From the NCBI RefSeq assembly GCF_018413465.1, contig NZ_JAHCDK010000009.1:62001-126000 (forward strand): 64,000 nt of DNA, read 5' to 3'. Every line of letters begins with the position of its first letter. Within the stretch, counting starts at the first letter, position 1. Source of the DNA: Flavobacterium sp. CYK-55. Lineage in GTDB: Bacteria > Bacteroidota > Bacteroidia > Flavobacteriales > Flavobacteriaceae. A model generated the notes under the pieces. It was not told where the DNA came from and searched no databases. It was given only the letters and a program-made list of their open reading frames with translations. The position numbers and the translations under genes were made by a program. This document shows positions 9,096 through 19,705 of the stretch, piece after piece.

Positions 9096-10928
9096 CTACT
9101 GATAATTAACCAAATTAGGTTTGTTCATTTCAAAGTCTTGCAATCCAAAATTATACGTGCGCAATGAATTTGTTTTGAATGGTGCTGTCATATCATCGGG
9201 TAAAGTCGGAAAATAGGAAAATGAAACCTGAAAATTACTGAACACCCAATAATCATTACTAATAATCAACCCCACACCAAATTCAGAAAACAACTGACTT
9301 CTACTAAACCCTGTGTCAGCTTGTCCAAGCATTCCCATGGTATAACTCAAATAAGGGTTCAAGCGAAAACCAACCAATTGCCAAGGCGAATAACCTTGCA
9401 TCTGAAAAGTAAGCAATAGCTTTTTGGTTCCGTATAGTTGATTGCTGTTAAATCCTGAAATTCCAGTTTCACCGTTGAGCGATAATCTATCGGTATTTGA
9501 GTCAATTCGTTTGGTTCCAATCACTGCGCGCGGCCTAACAAACTGACGAAACTTCCAACGTCTTGAATCAATCAAATTCGTAAAATAGGTTACACTAAAA
9601 TTATAGGCACTCTGTTCGGTAACGTGTTTATTAATAAATGTACCATACTCAAAATCAGTAGCTATATAACCAAAACTATAATAATTTCCGAAAGCAATTT
9701 TAGCTCCGAAATAAATCCGATCTTGAGCGTTCTTATTTTGCAATCCGCTGGTTACTGAATAGACAAAACCGGTGGCAATGTCTTCAACCACATCAAAATT
9801 AAATACATACTTTTCTTGAAGGTATTTTCGCGAAGAGATTCCAAGACTAAATAAATAGAGTTTCTCTGCCGAATATACACCTAAAACATCTTGACCGATC
9901 ACTGGTTTTTCTGAATATTTCCTATTAAAAAAACGCGCCGTGGCAATGATGTTTGTATTCCTATTATGATCAGTATTCTCAGTAAATATGGGCGTTGAGT
10001 GACCGGCCCATACATCTTGTGATTCATATTTTGAGCCTATAGCTTCTGTAGCTGTTGGTGTATCAACTGGTAAAATTCGCTCAAACTTTTGATCTAAATA
10101 TACACCGGCTGCCCAGCGAGCAAAAGGTGAATAAAATGGTCTTTCAACATTGATTGACTTGATATAATTTCGTTTTAAATCAAGATCATACTTAACTGTT
10201 GTTGTAATAAAAGTATTTTTAATATTCGGAACTGTATAACTTGCTCCAAAACCATCATTACTACTTGTTAAATCTTTGGTATAAGTATTAGAAAACTCAT
10301 GTCCGGTTCCTAAAAAATTTCGCTCTTTGACGGTAAAAACAGACTTTGAAGTTGTCAAATTCATTTCTGGAACTAAACTCCATGCATCAAGGGCTCTAAT
10401 ATAAACATCAACTGAATCCGACTTTTTAGAAACCCGTTGCACAATAACAGCTACACTTCGAATATATCTTTGACGACGAATCAATCGCTCAGATTCTCTT
10501 AAAAGCAAAGAATCAAGCGGTTCATTTTCTTTAATCATCAATAAATTATGAATAGCAAAATCACGCGTTTTCATGTGTAAAGCGTTTCCTGCTTTGAGTA
10601 TTCTTTTACGCGGCTTTTGTGCTGTATCACTCACTGAATAACCAAATGGATCCAAGGTTTTAATGTATATCTTTCTAATTATTTTTCCTTCAAGTTTTTT
10701 AAGGTTTTGTTTCTTGATTGGTTTGCTGGTTGATTTAACTTTTGGCTTTGACAATGGCTCAAAAATTAGTCGATGCAAATAACTGGTAAACTTTCGCTTT
10801 TTAGAATATTGCTCAATGGCTCTGTATACCTTGGCGGTATCTTTCTGTGTTTTATTTTGTTGCGCACATAAAGTTTGAAAAGACATCATGGATATAACAA
10901 CTAAAAAAAACAAGCGATGAAACTTCAT
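9096..10928 (-). CDS. BamA/TamA-like outer-membrane protein with POTRA-like N-terminus
   Basis: 610 aa, with a signal peptide (1-22) and a basic linker. One POTRA-like segment (about 80-180: KIIRKIYIKTLDPFGYSV ... ESERLIRRQRYIRSVAVIVQ) is followed by a long beta-strand-rich barrel region that opens with a short motif (FTVKERNFLGTGHEFSNTY) resembling the start of Omp85 barrels. The protein ends in alternating hydrophobic strands typical of outer-membrane barrels. This layout fits an Omp85-superfamily relative, but with one or two POTRA domains rather than the five of BamA, so it is unlikely to be BamA itself. Function unknown: possibly assembly or translocation across the outer membrane. It is transcribed alone. 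Confidence 0.7.
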   Translation of the reverse strand: MKFHRLFFLVVISMMSFQTLCAQQNKTQKDTAKVYRAIEQYSKKRKFTSYLHRLIFEPLSKPKVKSTSKPIKKQNLKKLEGKIIRKIYIKTLDPFGYSVSDTAQKPRKRILKAGNALHMKTRDFAIHNLLMIKENEPLDSLLLRESERLIRRQRYIRSVAVIVQRVSKKSDSVDVYIRALDAWSLVPEMNLTTSKSVFTVKERNFLGTGHEFSNTYTKDLTSSNDGFGASYTVPNIKNTFITTTVKYDLDLKRNYIKSINVERPFYSPFARWAAGVYLDQKFERILPVDTPTATEAIGSKYESQDVWAGHSTPIFTENTDHNRNTNIIATARFFNRKYSEKPVIGQDVLGVYSAEKLYLFSLGISSRKYLQEKYVFNFDVVEDIATGFVYSVTSGLQNKNAQDRIYFGAKIAFGNYYSFGYIATDFEYGTFINKHVTEQSAYNFSVTYFTNLIDSRRWKFRQFVRPRAVIGTKRIDSNTDRLSLNGETGISGFNSNQLYGTKKLLLTFQMQGYSPWQLVGFRLNPYLSYTMGMLGQADTGFSRSQLFSEFGVGLIISNDYWVFSNFQVSFSYFPTLPDDMTAPFKTNSLRTYNFGLQDFEMNKPNLVNYQ

Positions 10929-11150
10929 AATTAGGTTTACAAATTAAAAACATTCCAAAGTTAAGTTTATTGAATTGATATAAAAGAAAAAGACTGAAAT
11001 GACAACAGACGATTTTAATGATATAGTAAACTTTGTTACAGCTCAAGACTCCAATTGATTTTAAATATGATCCAACTAACTATATTAATCAATATAACTG
11101 CTCGTATAGATGCCAATAACAAACAAGTTCAATTCTAAAAATGAGATAAA
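10929..11150. other. Intergenic, no feature recognised
   Basis: AT-rich spacer between the BamA-like gene and the CAP-lipoprotein terminator. I see no coding sequence, RNA or repeat in it beyond its presumed promoter role for the 610-aa gene. Confidence 0.5.
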
Positions 11151-11177
11151 ATAAAAAAACCACCCGTGAAGGTGGCT
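11151..11177 (-). terminator. Terminator after the CAP lipoprotein gene
   Basis: Stem CCACC (11160-11164) / GGTGG (11171-11175) with a 6-nt loop; on the minus strand it is followed by a run of seven T. Located about 45 nt downstream of the stop codon at 11222. Confidence 0.7.
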
Positions 11178-11221
11178 TTAGTGTCAAAACAAAACATAAT
11201 TAAATTAAACTCAATTTTAAT

Positions 11222-11725
11222 TTATTTTTTAATGAAAATATTAGTATAGTATTTTCTACCGGTAGTTGGATCTTCTTTGATGGCTATGCCAAAATGTGTG
11301 AAACTGCCTTCAATGTTGGCTTTGTGCCCAGGGCTTCTTAGCCATGCGTTGAGTGCCCCAGCTGGAGACATAAAATTGTAAGCCACATTTTCATTCACTT
11401 TCACAGCGCCTAAAACTTCAATAATGTTTTCAGAACGGGCAGCAAATAAATCATGATTAACTACTTTTTTAGCAATCATATACTGAGTGTGTTCTTCAGA
11501 TTTGTAAGAAACGTGGTTAATTAATTCAAGCGGGTTTAAACCTATGCTAACGCGGTGCTGATTGATTAAATCAGCTAACTCTAATTCGTCAACATTGTAG
11601 TCATAGCTCTGAACCAATTCAGGTTTGGCAACAGCAGAGCTATCTTCAGAATCGTTTGAAGAGCAAGAAATCATTGTGAACATGAATGCCACCGGCACCA
11701 ATGCTCTGAGTAGAGATGTTTTCAT
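11222..11725 (-). CDS. CAP (SCP/PR-1) domain lipoprotein
   Basis: 167 aa. The N-terminus ends in a lipobox-like stretch with Cys21 (MFTMISCSSNDSED), so it is likely a lipoprotein. Residues ~45-167 form a CAP/SCP domain: the first helix LADLINQHRVSIGL, a His-containing EEHTQYMI, a conserved NENVAYNF and the late motif WLRSPGHKANIEG. The cavity residues (His, Glu, Glu/His) seem present. Bacterial CAP proteins are extracytoplasmic, with roles proposed in lipid binding or proteolysis but seldom shown. It has its own terminator and is not in an obvious operon. Confidence 0.85.
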   Translation of the reverse strand: MKTSLLRALVPVAFMFTMISCSSNDSEDSSAVAKPELVQSYDYNVDELELADLINQHRVSIGLNPLELINHVSYKSEEHTQYMIAKKVVNHDLFAARSENIIEVLGAVKVNENVAYNFMSPAGALNAWLRSPGHKANIEGSFTHFGIAIKEDPTTGRKYYTNIFIKK

Positions 11726-11926
11726 GACTAGTAGGTTTTAAGTTTAAAGTAGATTGTGGGGCAAACTTCTTTAAATATGTTTTTTTGTTATTAAGAACGT
11801 GTTCGTTAGATTTGGTTCAGCAATACTACATCAAACATCGTTTAAGTAACAAATAAAATCGATGAAATACACAATATTGAATTTTTAATATGTATTTTTC
11901 TTACAATAATTGAATTTAAGAATAAA

Positions 11927-11950
11927 AAAAGACCAACTAAGTGATCTTAT
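11927..11950 (-). terminator. Possible terminator after pdxH
   Basis: Imperfect hairpin (AAGATCAC ... TTGGTCTT on the minus strand) followed by seven T, about 20 nt after the pdxH stop. The stem contains mismatches. Confidence 0.45.
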
Positions 11951-11969
11951 AAAAAATTTGTGCCTATTT

Positions 11970-12614
11970 CTAAGGTGCCAATCGGTCAATCGCCCATGAA
12001 TATTCATCTTGTAAGTTATATCTTATTCGGTCATGCAAACGATTCGGTCGACCTTGCCAGAATTCAACCGAAATGGGCTTGACTAAATATCCGCCCCAAT
12101 GCTCCGGACGATTCACTTCTGTGTTTTCAGTATCAATTTCAAGCTGATGCAACTTATTTTCTAAATAATTCCGATTTGGAATCACCTCAGACTGATCTGA
12201 AACCACTGCGCCCAGCTGACTTCCTTTAGGGCGTGATGCGAAATAATTGTCTGAAACATCTTTTGAAGTTGGCTCAGCCATTCCTTTTATAATGATTTGG
12301 CGTTCTATGGATGGCCAGAAAAAAGAAAGACACAACTGCGGATTTTTGGCTATAGCCCTACCCTTTTCTGAATGATAGTTGGTATAAAAAATAAAACCTT
12401 CTTCGTTGTATTGTTTGAGCAAAACCACACGCGCTTTCGGAAAACCATCCAATCCGATTGTTGAAACCGTCATTGCATTGACTTCATCTACTCCACCGAA
12501 ATCTTTGACTTCACAAAACCATCGGTGAAACAAATTCATCGGATCTTCCGGAATCATGTGCTCTAACAATTCACTTTTCTCATACGATTTTCGAAAATCA
12601 CTCAAATCATTCAT
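11970..12614 (-). CDS. pdxH: Pyridoxamine 5'-phosphate oxidase
   Basis: 214 aa, the usual length for PdxH. This FMN enzyme oxidises pyridoxine or pyridoxamine 5'-phosphate to pyridoxal 5'-phosphate in the cytoplasm. The family features are clear: the N-terminal DPMNLFHRWFCE, the FMN-binding KARVVLLKQYNEEGFIFYTN and SEKGRAIAKNP, the SFFWPSIERQIIIKG strand, SRPKGSQLGA, and the C-terminal signature EFWQGRPNRLHDRIRY that binds the PLP phosphate. It lies upstream-to-downstream after rnz on the same strand with a 26-nt gap, so it may share a transcript with the rnz pair. Confidence 0.96.
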   Translation of the reverse strand: MNDLSDFRKSYEKSELLEHMIPEDPMNLFHRWFCEVKDFGGVDEVNAMTVSTIGLDGFPKARVVLLKQYNEEGFIFYTNYHSEKGRAIAKNPQLCLSFFWPSIERQIIIKGMAEPTSKDVSDNYFASRPKGSQLGAVVSDQSEVIPNRNYLENKLHQLEIDTENTEVNRPEHWGGYLVKPISVEFWQGRPNRLHDRIRYNLQDEYSWAIDRLAP

Positions 12615-12640
12615 AACAAAATATTTAGATCAAAAGAAAA

Positions 12641-13552
12641 TTAAAATTCAAAAAAAACGCCATCATCACCCAACAAAACATTTTCAAAAATAGGTTTCGC
12701 CTCATCTTTAAAACGCTCAATACTTTCATAACGCGTTGAATAATGCCCTAAAACCAGTTGTCCTACACCCGCTGCTTGAGCTATTTGAGCCGCCTGAGCC
12801 GCCGTACTGTGCATGGTTTTAGCACCTAATTCTTCTTCCGAGTTCAAAAAAGTTGATTCGTGATACAACACATCAACACCTTTTACATAAGTAATTAAAT
12901 CTTCGTCATAAACCGTATCTGAACAAAAAGCATAGCTCTTGGGCGCCGGCGGATCAAAAGTCAAAGTCTCATTGCGCAATACTGTGCCGTCGTCTAAAGT
13001 CAAATCATGACCGTTTTTGATTTTCTGAAAATAACAAGTCTCTATACGATGTTCTTTGACCGCCTCAAAATTAAGTTTGCGTTCAGCGGGCTTTTCGCGG
13101 AATAAAAATCCGTTGGTATACACGCGATGTTTGAGCGGAATAGTATGTACTGTAACTTTATCATCTTCAAAAATCAATTCGCTTTGATTTGATTCTAATT
13201 CATGAAAAAACAAACCATAACTCACCCATGAATTCGACAACCGCAACTGAAGCACAATCACTTCTTTAATGCCTTTTGGGCCGTAGATGTGCAAATCATT
13301 TACGCGATTGAACAACATAAAAGTGGATATCAAGCCAATCAATCCATAAAAATGGTCACCGTGCAAATGCGAAATAAAAATATGGTTGATTTTAGAAAAC
13401 TTGATTTTATGTCTGCGCAATTCAACTTGTGTTCCTTCGCCGCAATCGATCAAAAAAAGCTCATTGCGCATTTCTAAAACTTGCGAAGTCGGATGCGTCA
13501 ACGTGCGCGGGGTGGCCGCATAACAGCCCAATATGGTTAGATTCATTGACAT
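12641..13552 (-). CDS. rnz: Ribonuclease Z (tRNA 3' processing)
   Basis: 303 aa metallo-beta-lactamase-fold endonuclease that cleaves the 3' trailer of pre-tRNA. The zinc motif FISHLHGDHFYGL is present with the further ligands in FCSDTVYDED, YHESTFL and LGHYSTRY. The exosite region (residues ~150-190) has the length seen in short-form RNase Z. Start MSMNLTILGCYAATP is chosen because the small upstream gene ends 1 nt before it; MNLTILGC two codons later is equally possible. It is translationally close to the 110-aa protein and probably co-transcribed with it and with pdxH. Confidence 0.95.
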   Translation of the reverse strand: MSMNLTILGCYAATPRTLTHPTSQVLEMRNELFLIDCGEGTQVELRRHKIKFSKINHIFISHLHGDHFYGLIGLISTFMLFNRVNDLHIYGPKGIKEVIVLQLRLSNSWVSYGLFFHELESNQSELIFEDDKVTVHTIPLKHRVYTNGFLFREKPAERKLNFEAVKEHRIETCYFQKIKNGHDLTLDDGTVLRNETLTFDPPAPKSYAFCSDTVYDEDLITYVKGVDVLYHESTFLNSEEELGAKTMHSTAAQAAQIAQAAGVGQLVLGHYSTRYESIERFKDEAKPIFENVLLGDDGVFFEF

Positions 13553-13553
13553 T

Positions 13554-13886
13554 TTAAAAGCCTAAATCGCGCTCAATTTCTTCCATTTCAATCATATCAT
13601 GCGCTTCGAGCAAAGTAGGAACGACCGTGAGTTTATTTTTGACGGCGTTAAAATCATCGCAATCGGCCACGACAACAAATGATTTTTTTCCTTTGAGATG
13701 CAACTTGGACAAATCGGCAAAATCATTCACACGGGCTACTGCCAAATTGGTGTAAGCCAATAAATCAAGAATGATATTTTGCTTTTCAAAACTTTTGTGC
13801 TCGTGCGTTACTTTGGCCAAAAAAGAAGTCAAATCACCCTGGGTATCTTTGATGATTGTAGTGTGGCCTTTTTGATCGACTTTCAT
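13554..13886 (-). CDS. Small STAS-like protein paired with RNase Z
   Basis: 110 aa soluble protein with alternating beta and alpha segments (GHTTIIKDT, NIILDLLAYTNLA, DFADLSKLHLKGKKSFVVVADC, TLLEAHDMIEMEEIERDLG) that resemble the STAS/anti-sigma-antagonist fold, although the phosphorylatable Ser is not evident. It sits 1 nt upstream of rnz in a tight pair. A role as a partner or regulator of RNase Z is only inferred from position. No signal peptide or membrane segment. Confidence 0.75.
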   Translation of the reverse strand: MKVDQKGHTTIIKDTQGDLTSFLAKVTHEHKSFEKQNIILDLLAYTNLAVARVNDFADLSKLHLKGKKSFVVVADCDDFNAVKNKLTVVPTLLEAHDMIEMEEIERDLGF

Positions 13887-13949
13887 AAGAAATAGAAATT
13901 AAAATCGATGGCTAAGGTACAGTTTTTCGGAGGATTTTTTACAGGTGAA

Positions 13950-14876
13950 TCACTGAATTTTAGCAGCCAACAAATAGATCACGGCCATGCGAATCGCGAC
14001 GCCATTTTCAACCTGATCCAAAATCACCGACTGATGCGAATCGGCCACTTCACTAGTAATTTCAACCCCACGATTAATCGGCCCCGGATGCATGATGACA
14101 ATTTCTTTGTCGAGTGATTCGAGTAATGACTTATCAACACCATAACGCTGCACGTATTCACGCGTTGACGGAAAATAACTCACATCCATACGCTCATTTT
14201 GCACACGCAACATATTGGCCGCATCACACCAATTGAGTGCTTTTCGTAGATCAGATTCTACCTGAACACCTAAAGATGCAACATAGCGCGGAATAAGTGT
14301 TTTGGGTCCGCAAACTTTAACTTCAGCGCCCAACATCTGCAATGCATAAATATTAGACAACGCCACTCTTGAATGCAAAATATCGCCAACAATGACCACT
14401 TTCTTCCCAGCCAAATCTCCGAGTTTTTCTCTAAGTGTAAAACTGTCGAGTAAACCTTGCGTTGGGTGCTCGTGCGCTCCGTCACCGGCATTGATGATAC
14501 TGGCTTTGACGTTTTGAGACAAAAACAAAGCGGCGCCCGGATGTGCATGTCGCATCACAACCATATCAACTTTCATCGCCAAAATATTGTTGACCGTATC
14601 GATTAATGTTTCGCCTTTTTTAACGGATGATTGTGCCGCCGAAAAACTAATCACATCCGCCGAAAGCCTTTTCTGGGCGAGTTCAAACGACAATTTTGTA
14701 CGCGTACTGTTTTCAAAAAAGATGTTGGCAATAGTGGTATCACGTAATGAAGGTACTTTTTTAATCGGACGATTGATGACTTCTTTAAAGTGAGCAGCCG
14801 TTTCAAAAATAAGTTCTATATCTGAAGGTTGCAGATACTTGATTCCCAATAAATGTTGGACACTTAATTCACTCAT
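13950..14876 (-). CDS. pyrB: Aspartate carbamoyltransferase catalytic subunit
   Basis: 308 aa enzyme of pyrimidine synthesis that joins carbamoyl phosphate and aspartate. The carbamoyl-phosphate site STRTKLSFE (in FFENSTRTKLSFELA), the loop SSVKKGET, VMRHAHPGAA, the HPTQGLLDSFTL motif and the aspartate-side HPGPINRGVEI are intact. Its start overlaps the pyrR stop by 4 nt (ATGA), showing translational coupling. No pyrI regulatory subunit lies nearby, so it probably works as an unregulated trimer or is controlled through PyrR. Confidence 0.96.
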   Translation of the reverse strand: MSELSVQHLLGIKYLQPSDIELIFETAAHFKEVINRPIKKVPSLRDTTIANIFFENSTRTKLSFELAQKRLSADVISFSAAQSSVKKGETLIDTVNNILAMKVDMVVMRHAHPGAALFLSQNVKASIINAGDGAHEHPTQGLLDSFTLREKLGDLAGKKVVIVGDILHSRVALSNIYALQMLGAEVKVCGPKTLIPRYVASLGVQVESDLRKALNWCDAANMLRVQNERMDVSYFPSTREYVQRYGVDKSLLESLDKEIVIMHPGPINRGVEITSEVADSHQSVILDQVENGVAIRMAVIYLLAAKIQ

Positions 14877-15427
14877 GGCTGCGGATTGTTTTTAGAAATG
14901 AGGTAAACGGCATCTTCATTTTGCACTTCTTGCCAATGAACGCGCACTTTTTCATCATTGATGGCATCTACCTGACGACCATAATAATCAGGTTGAATAG
15001 GCAAATGACGACTAAATCGACGATCAATCAGCACCAAAAGTTCTATCGCAGTCGGACGCCCGAATGATTGAATAGCTGTGAGTGCCGAGCGAATGCTTCG
15101 TCCGGTGTACAACACATCATCAATAAAAACTACTTTTTTGTCATCGACCAAAAAATCAATGCGGGTTTCACTAGCCTCAAAAGATGGCGCATGTTGACGA
15201 AAATCATCTCTAAAAAAAGTAATGTCCAAATACCCCAAAGGAACCTTTTTGATTCCGTATTCAGATTGCAATAATTTTTTGAGACGCTCAGCCAAATAAA
15301 TACCGCGTGGCTGAATCCCGACCAAAACTGTCTGCGAAAAATCAAGGTGATTCTCGATAAGCTGACAGGCCAATCGATGCAAGATAATGTTAACCTCGCG
15401 CGGGCTGAGCAAAAGTTTTTGACTCAT
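14873..15427 (-). CDS. pyrR: PyrR bifunctional pyrimidine regulator / uracil phosphoribosyltransferase
   Basis: 184 aa with start MSQKLLLSPREV at 15427; the reading frame is open 11 codons further upstream but those residues are not family-like. The PRPP-binding motif VVFIDDVLYTGRSIRSAL and the N-terminal HRLACQLIENHLDF ... GIQPRGIYLAERL are typical of PyrR. The family binds pyr mRNA in Gram-positives and also has UPRT activity. Overlap with pyrB supports a pyrimidine role. No clear attenuator is visible in the short leader, so in this organism it may act mainly as an enzyme. Confidence 0.93.
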   Translation of the reverse strand: MSQKLLLSPREVNIILHRLACQLIENHLDFSQTVLVGIQPRGIYLAERLKKLLQSEYGIKKVPLGYLDITFFRDDFRQHAPSFEASETRIDFLVDDKKVVFIDDVLYTGRSIRSALTAIQSFGRPTAIELLVLIDRRFSRHLPIQPDYYGRQVDAINDEKVRVHWQEVQNEDAVYLISKNNPQP

Positions 15428-15483
15428 GGTTGTTGTGTTGTTGCGCGTGTAAAAGTACAATTTTTATCCATCGAATTAAAATA

Positions 15484-15508
15484 AAAACTCCCGCTAAAAA
15501 ACGGGAGC
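15484..15508 (-). terminator. Terminator after the ABC-F gene
   Basis: GC-rich stem CTCCCG (15488-15493) / CGGGAG (15502-15507); on the minus strand it is followed by TTTTTATTTT. Only a few bases from the ABC-F stop codon at 15515. Confidence 0.85.
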
Positions 15509-15514
15509 TTCATA

Positions 15515-17176
<1,662 letters not shown>

Positions 17177-17260
17177 CTAGGCATTTCTTAGGCTTATGAC
17201 CAATAAATTAAACGATTCTTATTTAACGATGCCTTAACAGTAAAACTCAGCCCAACTAAA

Positions 17261-17268
17261 TATTTTTG
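17261..17268 (+). promoter_or_regulatory. Bacteroidota -7 box for the thioredoxin-fold lipoprotein gene
   Basis: TATTTTTG matches TAnnTTTG and would give a transcript start about 10-12 nt before the ATG at 17287, hence a very short leader. It is divergent from the ABC-F promoter. Confidence 0.45.
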
Positions 17269-17286
17269 TCGACTAGTTTTCATTAG

Positions 17287-18693
17287 ATGCGTCTGAAAAA
17301 AATACATACTTTAGTACTAGTTTCTTCATCATTAGTGGCTCTGCTGTATTCATGCAACAAGCAATTCAAAGAAGATAATTTTACAGCCTATTTTGGTGGA
17401 GAAGTAACCAATCCCAGTAATCCGTATGTATTGTTCTGCAAAGACAACGAAGTGATTGACAGCGTCAAAATTGACAAAAACAATCGTTTCTTTATTAAAT
17501 TTGATTCACTTGCTCCGGGTTTATATACCTTCAAAAACGAACCCGAATATCAATACGTTTACTTTGATAAAAACGACAGCATCATGGTGCGCATGAATGC
17601 TCAGGATTTTGACAACTCGATTATTTTCTGTGGACGTGGTGATCAAAAAAACAACTTTTTGATGGAAATGTATGTCAAAAACGAAGAAGACCGCGGAAAG
17701 CTTTTTGACGTTTTTGATTATGATATTCCGGCTTTTGAAAAAAATATAGATTCATCCTATCAAGCCAAAAAACGCTTTTATCAAACCAAGAAAGGAGCTA
17801 TTAAATGGAGCGATGATTTTGATGTGTATGCCCAAGCCGCACTTGATTTCTTTCATTATTCCAAAAAAGAAATCTATCCGATGGCACATCAATTCAGAAC
17901 CGGTGAAGACATCGTTGAAAAATTACCCAAAGATTTCTACAGCTATCGAAAGCAGATCAACTTCAACGACGAAAAACTGACTACTTATTCGCCTTTCGTC
18001 AATTACTTAACACACATGCTCAACAATGTTTCGGCCATTCATTACCACAATCACTATACGCCGGTAGATATGGCTTTACGCACCAACATCAACAAACTCA
18101 ATATTGCCGATACGCTCATCAAAAATAAAACAGTCAAAAACACGGTTTTAAACAACATTGCTTTTACCTATTTGCTTGAAGATCAAAACATGGTCAACAA
18201 CAAAATATTTTTAGATACTTATCACAAATATTCTACAGATAAAAGTAAGAAAAACGAAATCCTCAAAATCGGCAACGCCATTCAAACGCTCAAATTAGGC
18301 AACGCGCTGCCCAATGTTGATTTGATTGACCAAAACGATAAATTGGTTTTACCTGAAAGTTTCCCGAAACAAAAAAGTGTGGTGTTTTTGTGGACAGAAC
18401 ATTTGTCATCACACATGAGCGCAGTGCACAAAAAAATAGCAACGCTCAAAGCAGCCCATCCTGATTATCAATTCATCGGAATTTGCCTTGACAAAGACCA
18501 CAAGCGCTGGAAATCACTGCTCGAAAAAAACAAATTCAATGGCGTTATTGAACTGCGCGCCGCCAACTTTGAAGACCTTAAATCAAAATGGGCCATCATG
18601 AAAGTGCATCGCACCATTGTGCTCGATCAAAACGGTAAAATCAAAAATGCATTTACCAATTTGTTTGATGTAAATTTTGAGAAAGAACTTTAA
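17287..18693 (+). CDS. Thioredoxin-fold lipoprotein lacking the CxxC pair
   Basis: 468 aa. The N-terminus has a lipobox-like end (LVALLYSCNKQ, Cys23), so it is a probable periplasm-facing lipoprotein. Residues 30-120 look like the DUF4369-type beta domain found ahead of TlpA/AhpC-like proteins in Bacteroidota. The central part (120-330) is alpha-helical. The C-terminal ~130 residues have a thioredoxin-like order (LGNALPNVDLIDQNDKLV, SVVFLWTEHLSSHMSAV, YQFIGICLDKD, KWAIMKVHRTIVLDQNGKI), but the active-site position reads WTEHLSSH with no cysteines, so it cannot be a standard disulfide reductase. It is probably a binding or structural relative. Confidence 0.78.
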   Translation: MRLKKIHTLVLVSSSLVALLYSCNKQFKEDNFTAYFGGEVTNPSNPYVLFCKDNEVIDSVKIDKNNRFFIKFDSLAPGLYTFKNEPEYQYVYFDKNDSIMVRMNAQDFDNSIIFCGRGDQKNNFLMEMYVKNEEDRGKLFDVFDYDIPAFEKNIDSSYQAKKRFYQTKKGAIKWSDDFDVYAQAALDFFHYSKKEIYPMAHQFRTGEDIVEKLPKDFYSYRKQINFNDEKLTTYSPFVNYLTHMLNNVSAIHYHNHYTPVDMALRTNINKLNIADTLIKNKTVKNTVLNNIAFTYLLEDQNMVNNKIFLDTYHKYSTDKSKKNEILKIGNAIQTLKLGNALPNVDLIDQNDKLVLPESFPKQKSVVFLWTEHLSSHMSAVHKKIATLKAAHPDYQFIGICLDKDHKRWKSLLEKNKFNGVIELRAANFEDLKSKWAIMKVHRTIVLDQNGKIKNAFTNLFDVNFEKEL

Positions 18694-18694
18694 A

Positions 18695-18715
18695 AGACCG
18701 CTGCGCTGTTAGACA
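18695..18715 (-). repeat. Family D short repeat, copy 1
   Basis: Reverse complement carries GTCTAACAGCGCAGCGGTCT, found exactly in the copy at 22.17 kb. It directly adjoins family C copy 1. Confidence 0.6.
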
Positions 18716-18718
18716 AAA

Positions 18719-18830
18719 GAGAATTTGAAAATGAGATGATTTGAAAATTTGGAAATGAGATGCATATAACAGAATGCTTCAACTAAACTTCTTAAACCTT
18801 TTCAACTTCTTAAACTTTTTAAACTTCAAT
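18719..18830 (-). repeat. Family C low-complexity repeat, copy 1
   Basis: AT-rich run of short oligo motifs; on the minus strand it reads AAGTTGAAAAGGTTTAAG, TAGTTGAAGCATTCTGTT, then CATCTCATTTTCAAATTC. The same ordered motifs occur at 22.04 and 22.67 kb in the opposite orientation. Its translations (LNFLNLFNFLNF) are artefacts. Confidence 0.65.
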
Positions 18831-18833
18831 AAA

Positions 18834-18862
18834 AAAACGGCTCCTTTTCTGGAAGCCGTTTT
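18834..18862 (-). terminator. Terminator after the transaldolase-like gene
   Basis: Nine-base stem AAAACGGCT (18834-18842) / AGCCGTTTT (18854-18862) with an 11-nt loop and flanking T run on the minus strand, 20 nt after the stop codon. Confidence 0.85.
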
Positions 18863-18881
18863 ATATTTTCAATCATTATTC

Positions 18882-19538
18882 TTATTGATTTCCTTTGGCA
18901 TAATCAGCCAAGAACTGCGCCAAACCATTATCAGTCAGCGGATGTTTGAGCAAACCTAAAATCGCCGAAAGCGGTCCGGTCATCACATCAGCACCCAACT
19001 TAGCACAATTCACAATATGCATCGTATGACGCACCGATGCCGCCAAAATTTCGGTTTCAAAACCGTAGTTGTCATAAATCAATCTGATTTCTTCAATGAG
19101 CGCCATACCATCGGTAGACACATCATCTAAACGACCAATAAACGGCGAAACATAAGTAGCTCCGGCTTTGGCAGCCAACAAAGCCTGACCTGCCGAAAAC
19201 ACCAAAGTTACATTGGTTTTGATGCCTTTATCTGAAAAATATTTACATGCTTTTACGCCTTCCTTGGTCATCGGCAATTTCACCACAATTTGCTCGTGCA
19301 AATCAGCCAATTCCTCGCCTTCGCGGATCATTCCTTCCAAATCAGTCGCAATTACTTCAGCGCTTACATCGCCTGTTACAATATTACAGATGTCTACATA
19401 ATGCTTCAAAATATTGTTTTTACCGGTAATTCCCTCTTTGGCCATCAGCGACGGATTGGTGGTCACTCCGTCTAAAATTCCGAGCGCTTCTGCCTCGCGA
19501 ATGTCGTTCAAATTGGCCGTGTCAATAAAAAATTTCAT
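18882..19538 (-). CDS. fsa: Fructose-6-phosphate aldolase / TalC-type transaldolase
   Basis: 218 aa when started at [10 protein letters not shown] (19538). Twenty extra upstream codons are open but belong to repeat A1. The enzyme is a small class I aldolase barrel of the MipB/TalC group. The motifs [31 protein letters not shown], the Schiff-base lysine in [36 protein letters not shown] and [14 protein letters not shown] are conserved. Members act as transaldolase or fructose-6-phosphate aldolase; sequence inspection alone does not separate these. Monocistronic, with its own strong terminator. Confidence 0.93.
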   Translation of the reverse strand: MKFFIDTANLNDIREAEALGILDGVTTNPSLMAKEGITGKNNILKHYVDICNIVTGDVSAEVIATDLEGMIREGEELADLHEQIVVKLPMTKEGVKACKYFSDKGIKTNVTLVFSAGQALLAAKAGATYVSPFIGRLDDVSTDGMALIEEIRLIYDNYGFETEILAASVRHTMHIVNCAKLGADVMTGPLSAILGLLKHPLTDNGLAQFLADYAKGNQ

Positions 19539-19564
19539 ATGCTTAGTTTTAAAAGTCTTTTGTT

Positions 19565-19705
19565 TTTGGGCGTTTCCCTGCGCCATCTCGGCACTCATTC
19601 GTTTTGGTAAATGCTCGAACTACTCGATGGGCTGCGGGTCAGGCCATACGCTGCTATCTTTTTCGCTCGTCGCTCAAAAGGATATCCGCTGCTGTCCTTA
19701 ACGCG
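19565..19705 (+). repeat. Family A dispersed element, copy A1
   Basis: Begins TTTTGGGCGTTTCCC and ends TGTCCTTAACGCG, with the internal box GCTGCGGGTC followed by a hairpin-like core (TATCTTTTTCGCTC ... CAAAAGGATATC). The ends match copies at 27.1 and 51.1 kb. It fills the space between the aldolase start and the ars promoter region. Confidence 0.65.

Noticed and set aside
14270-14548. Second reading frame inside pyrB on the same strand.
   Set aside because: Shifted frame of a conserved enzyme gene; no domain or signal visible.
18774-18959. Plus-strand ORF with LNFLNLFNFLNF repeats.
   Set aside because: It reads through family C copy 1 and the aldolase terminator into the antisense of the aldolase gene.
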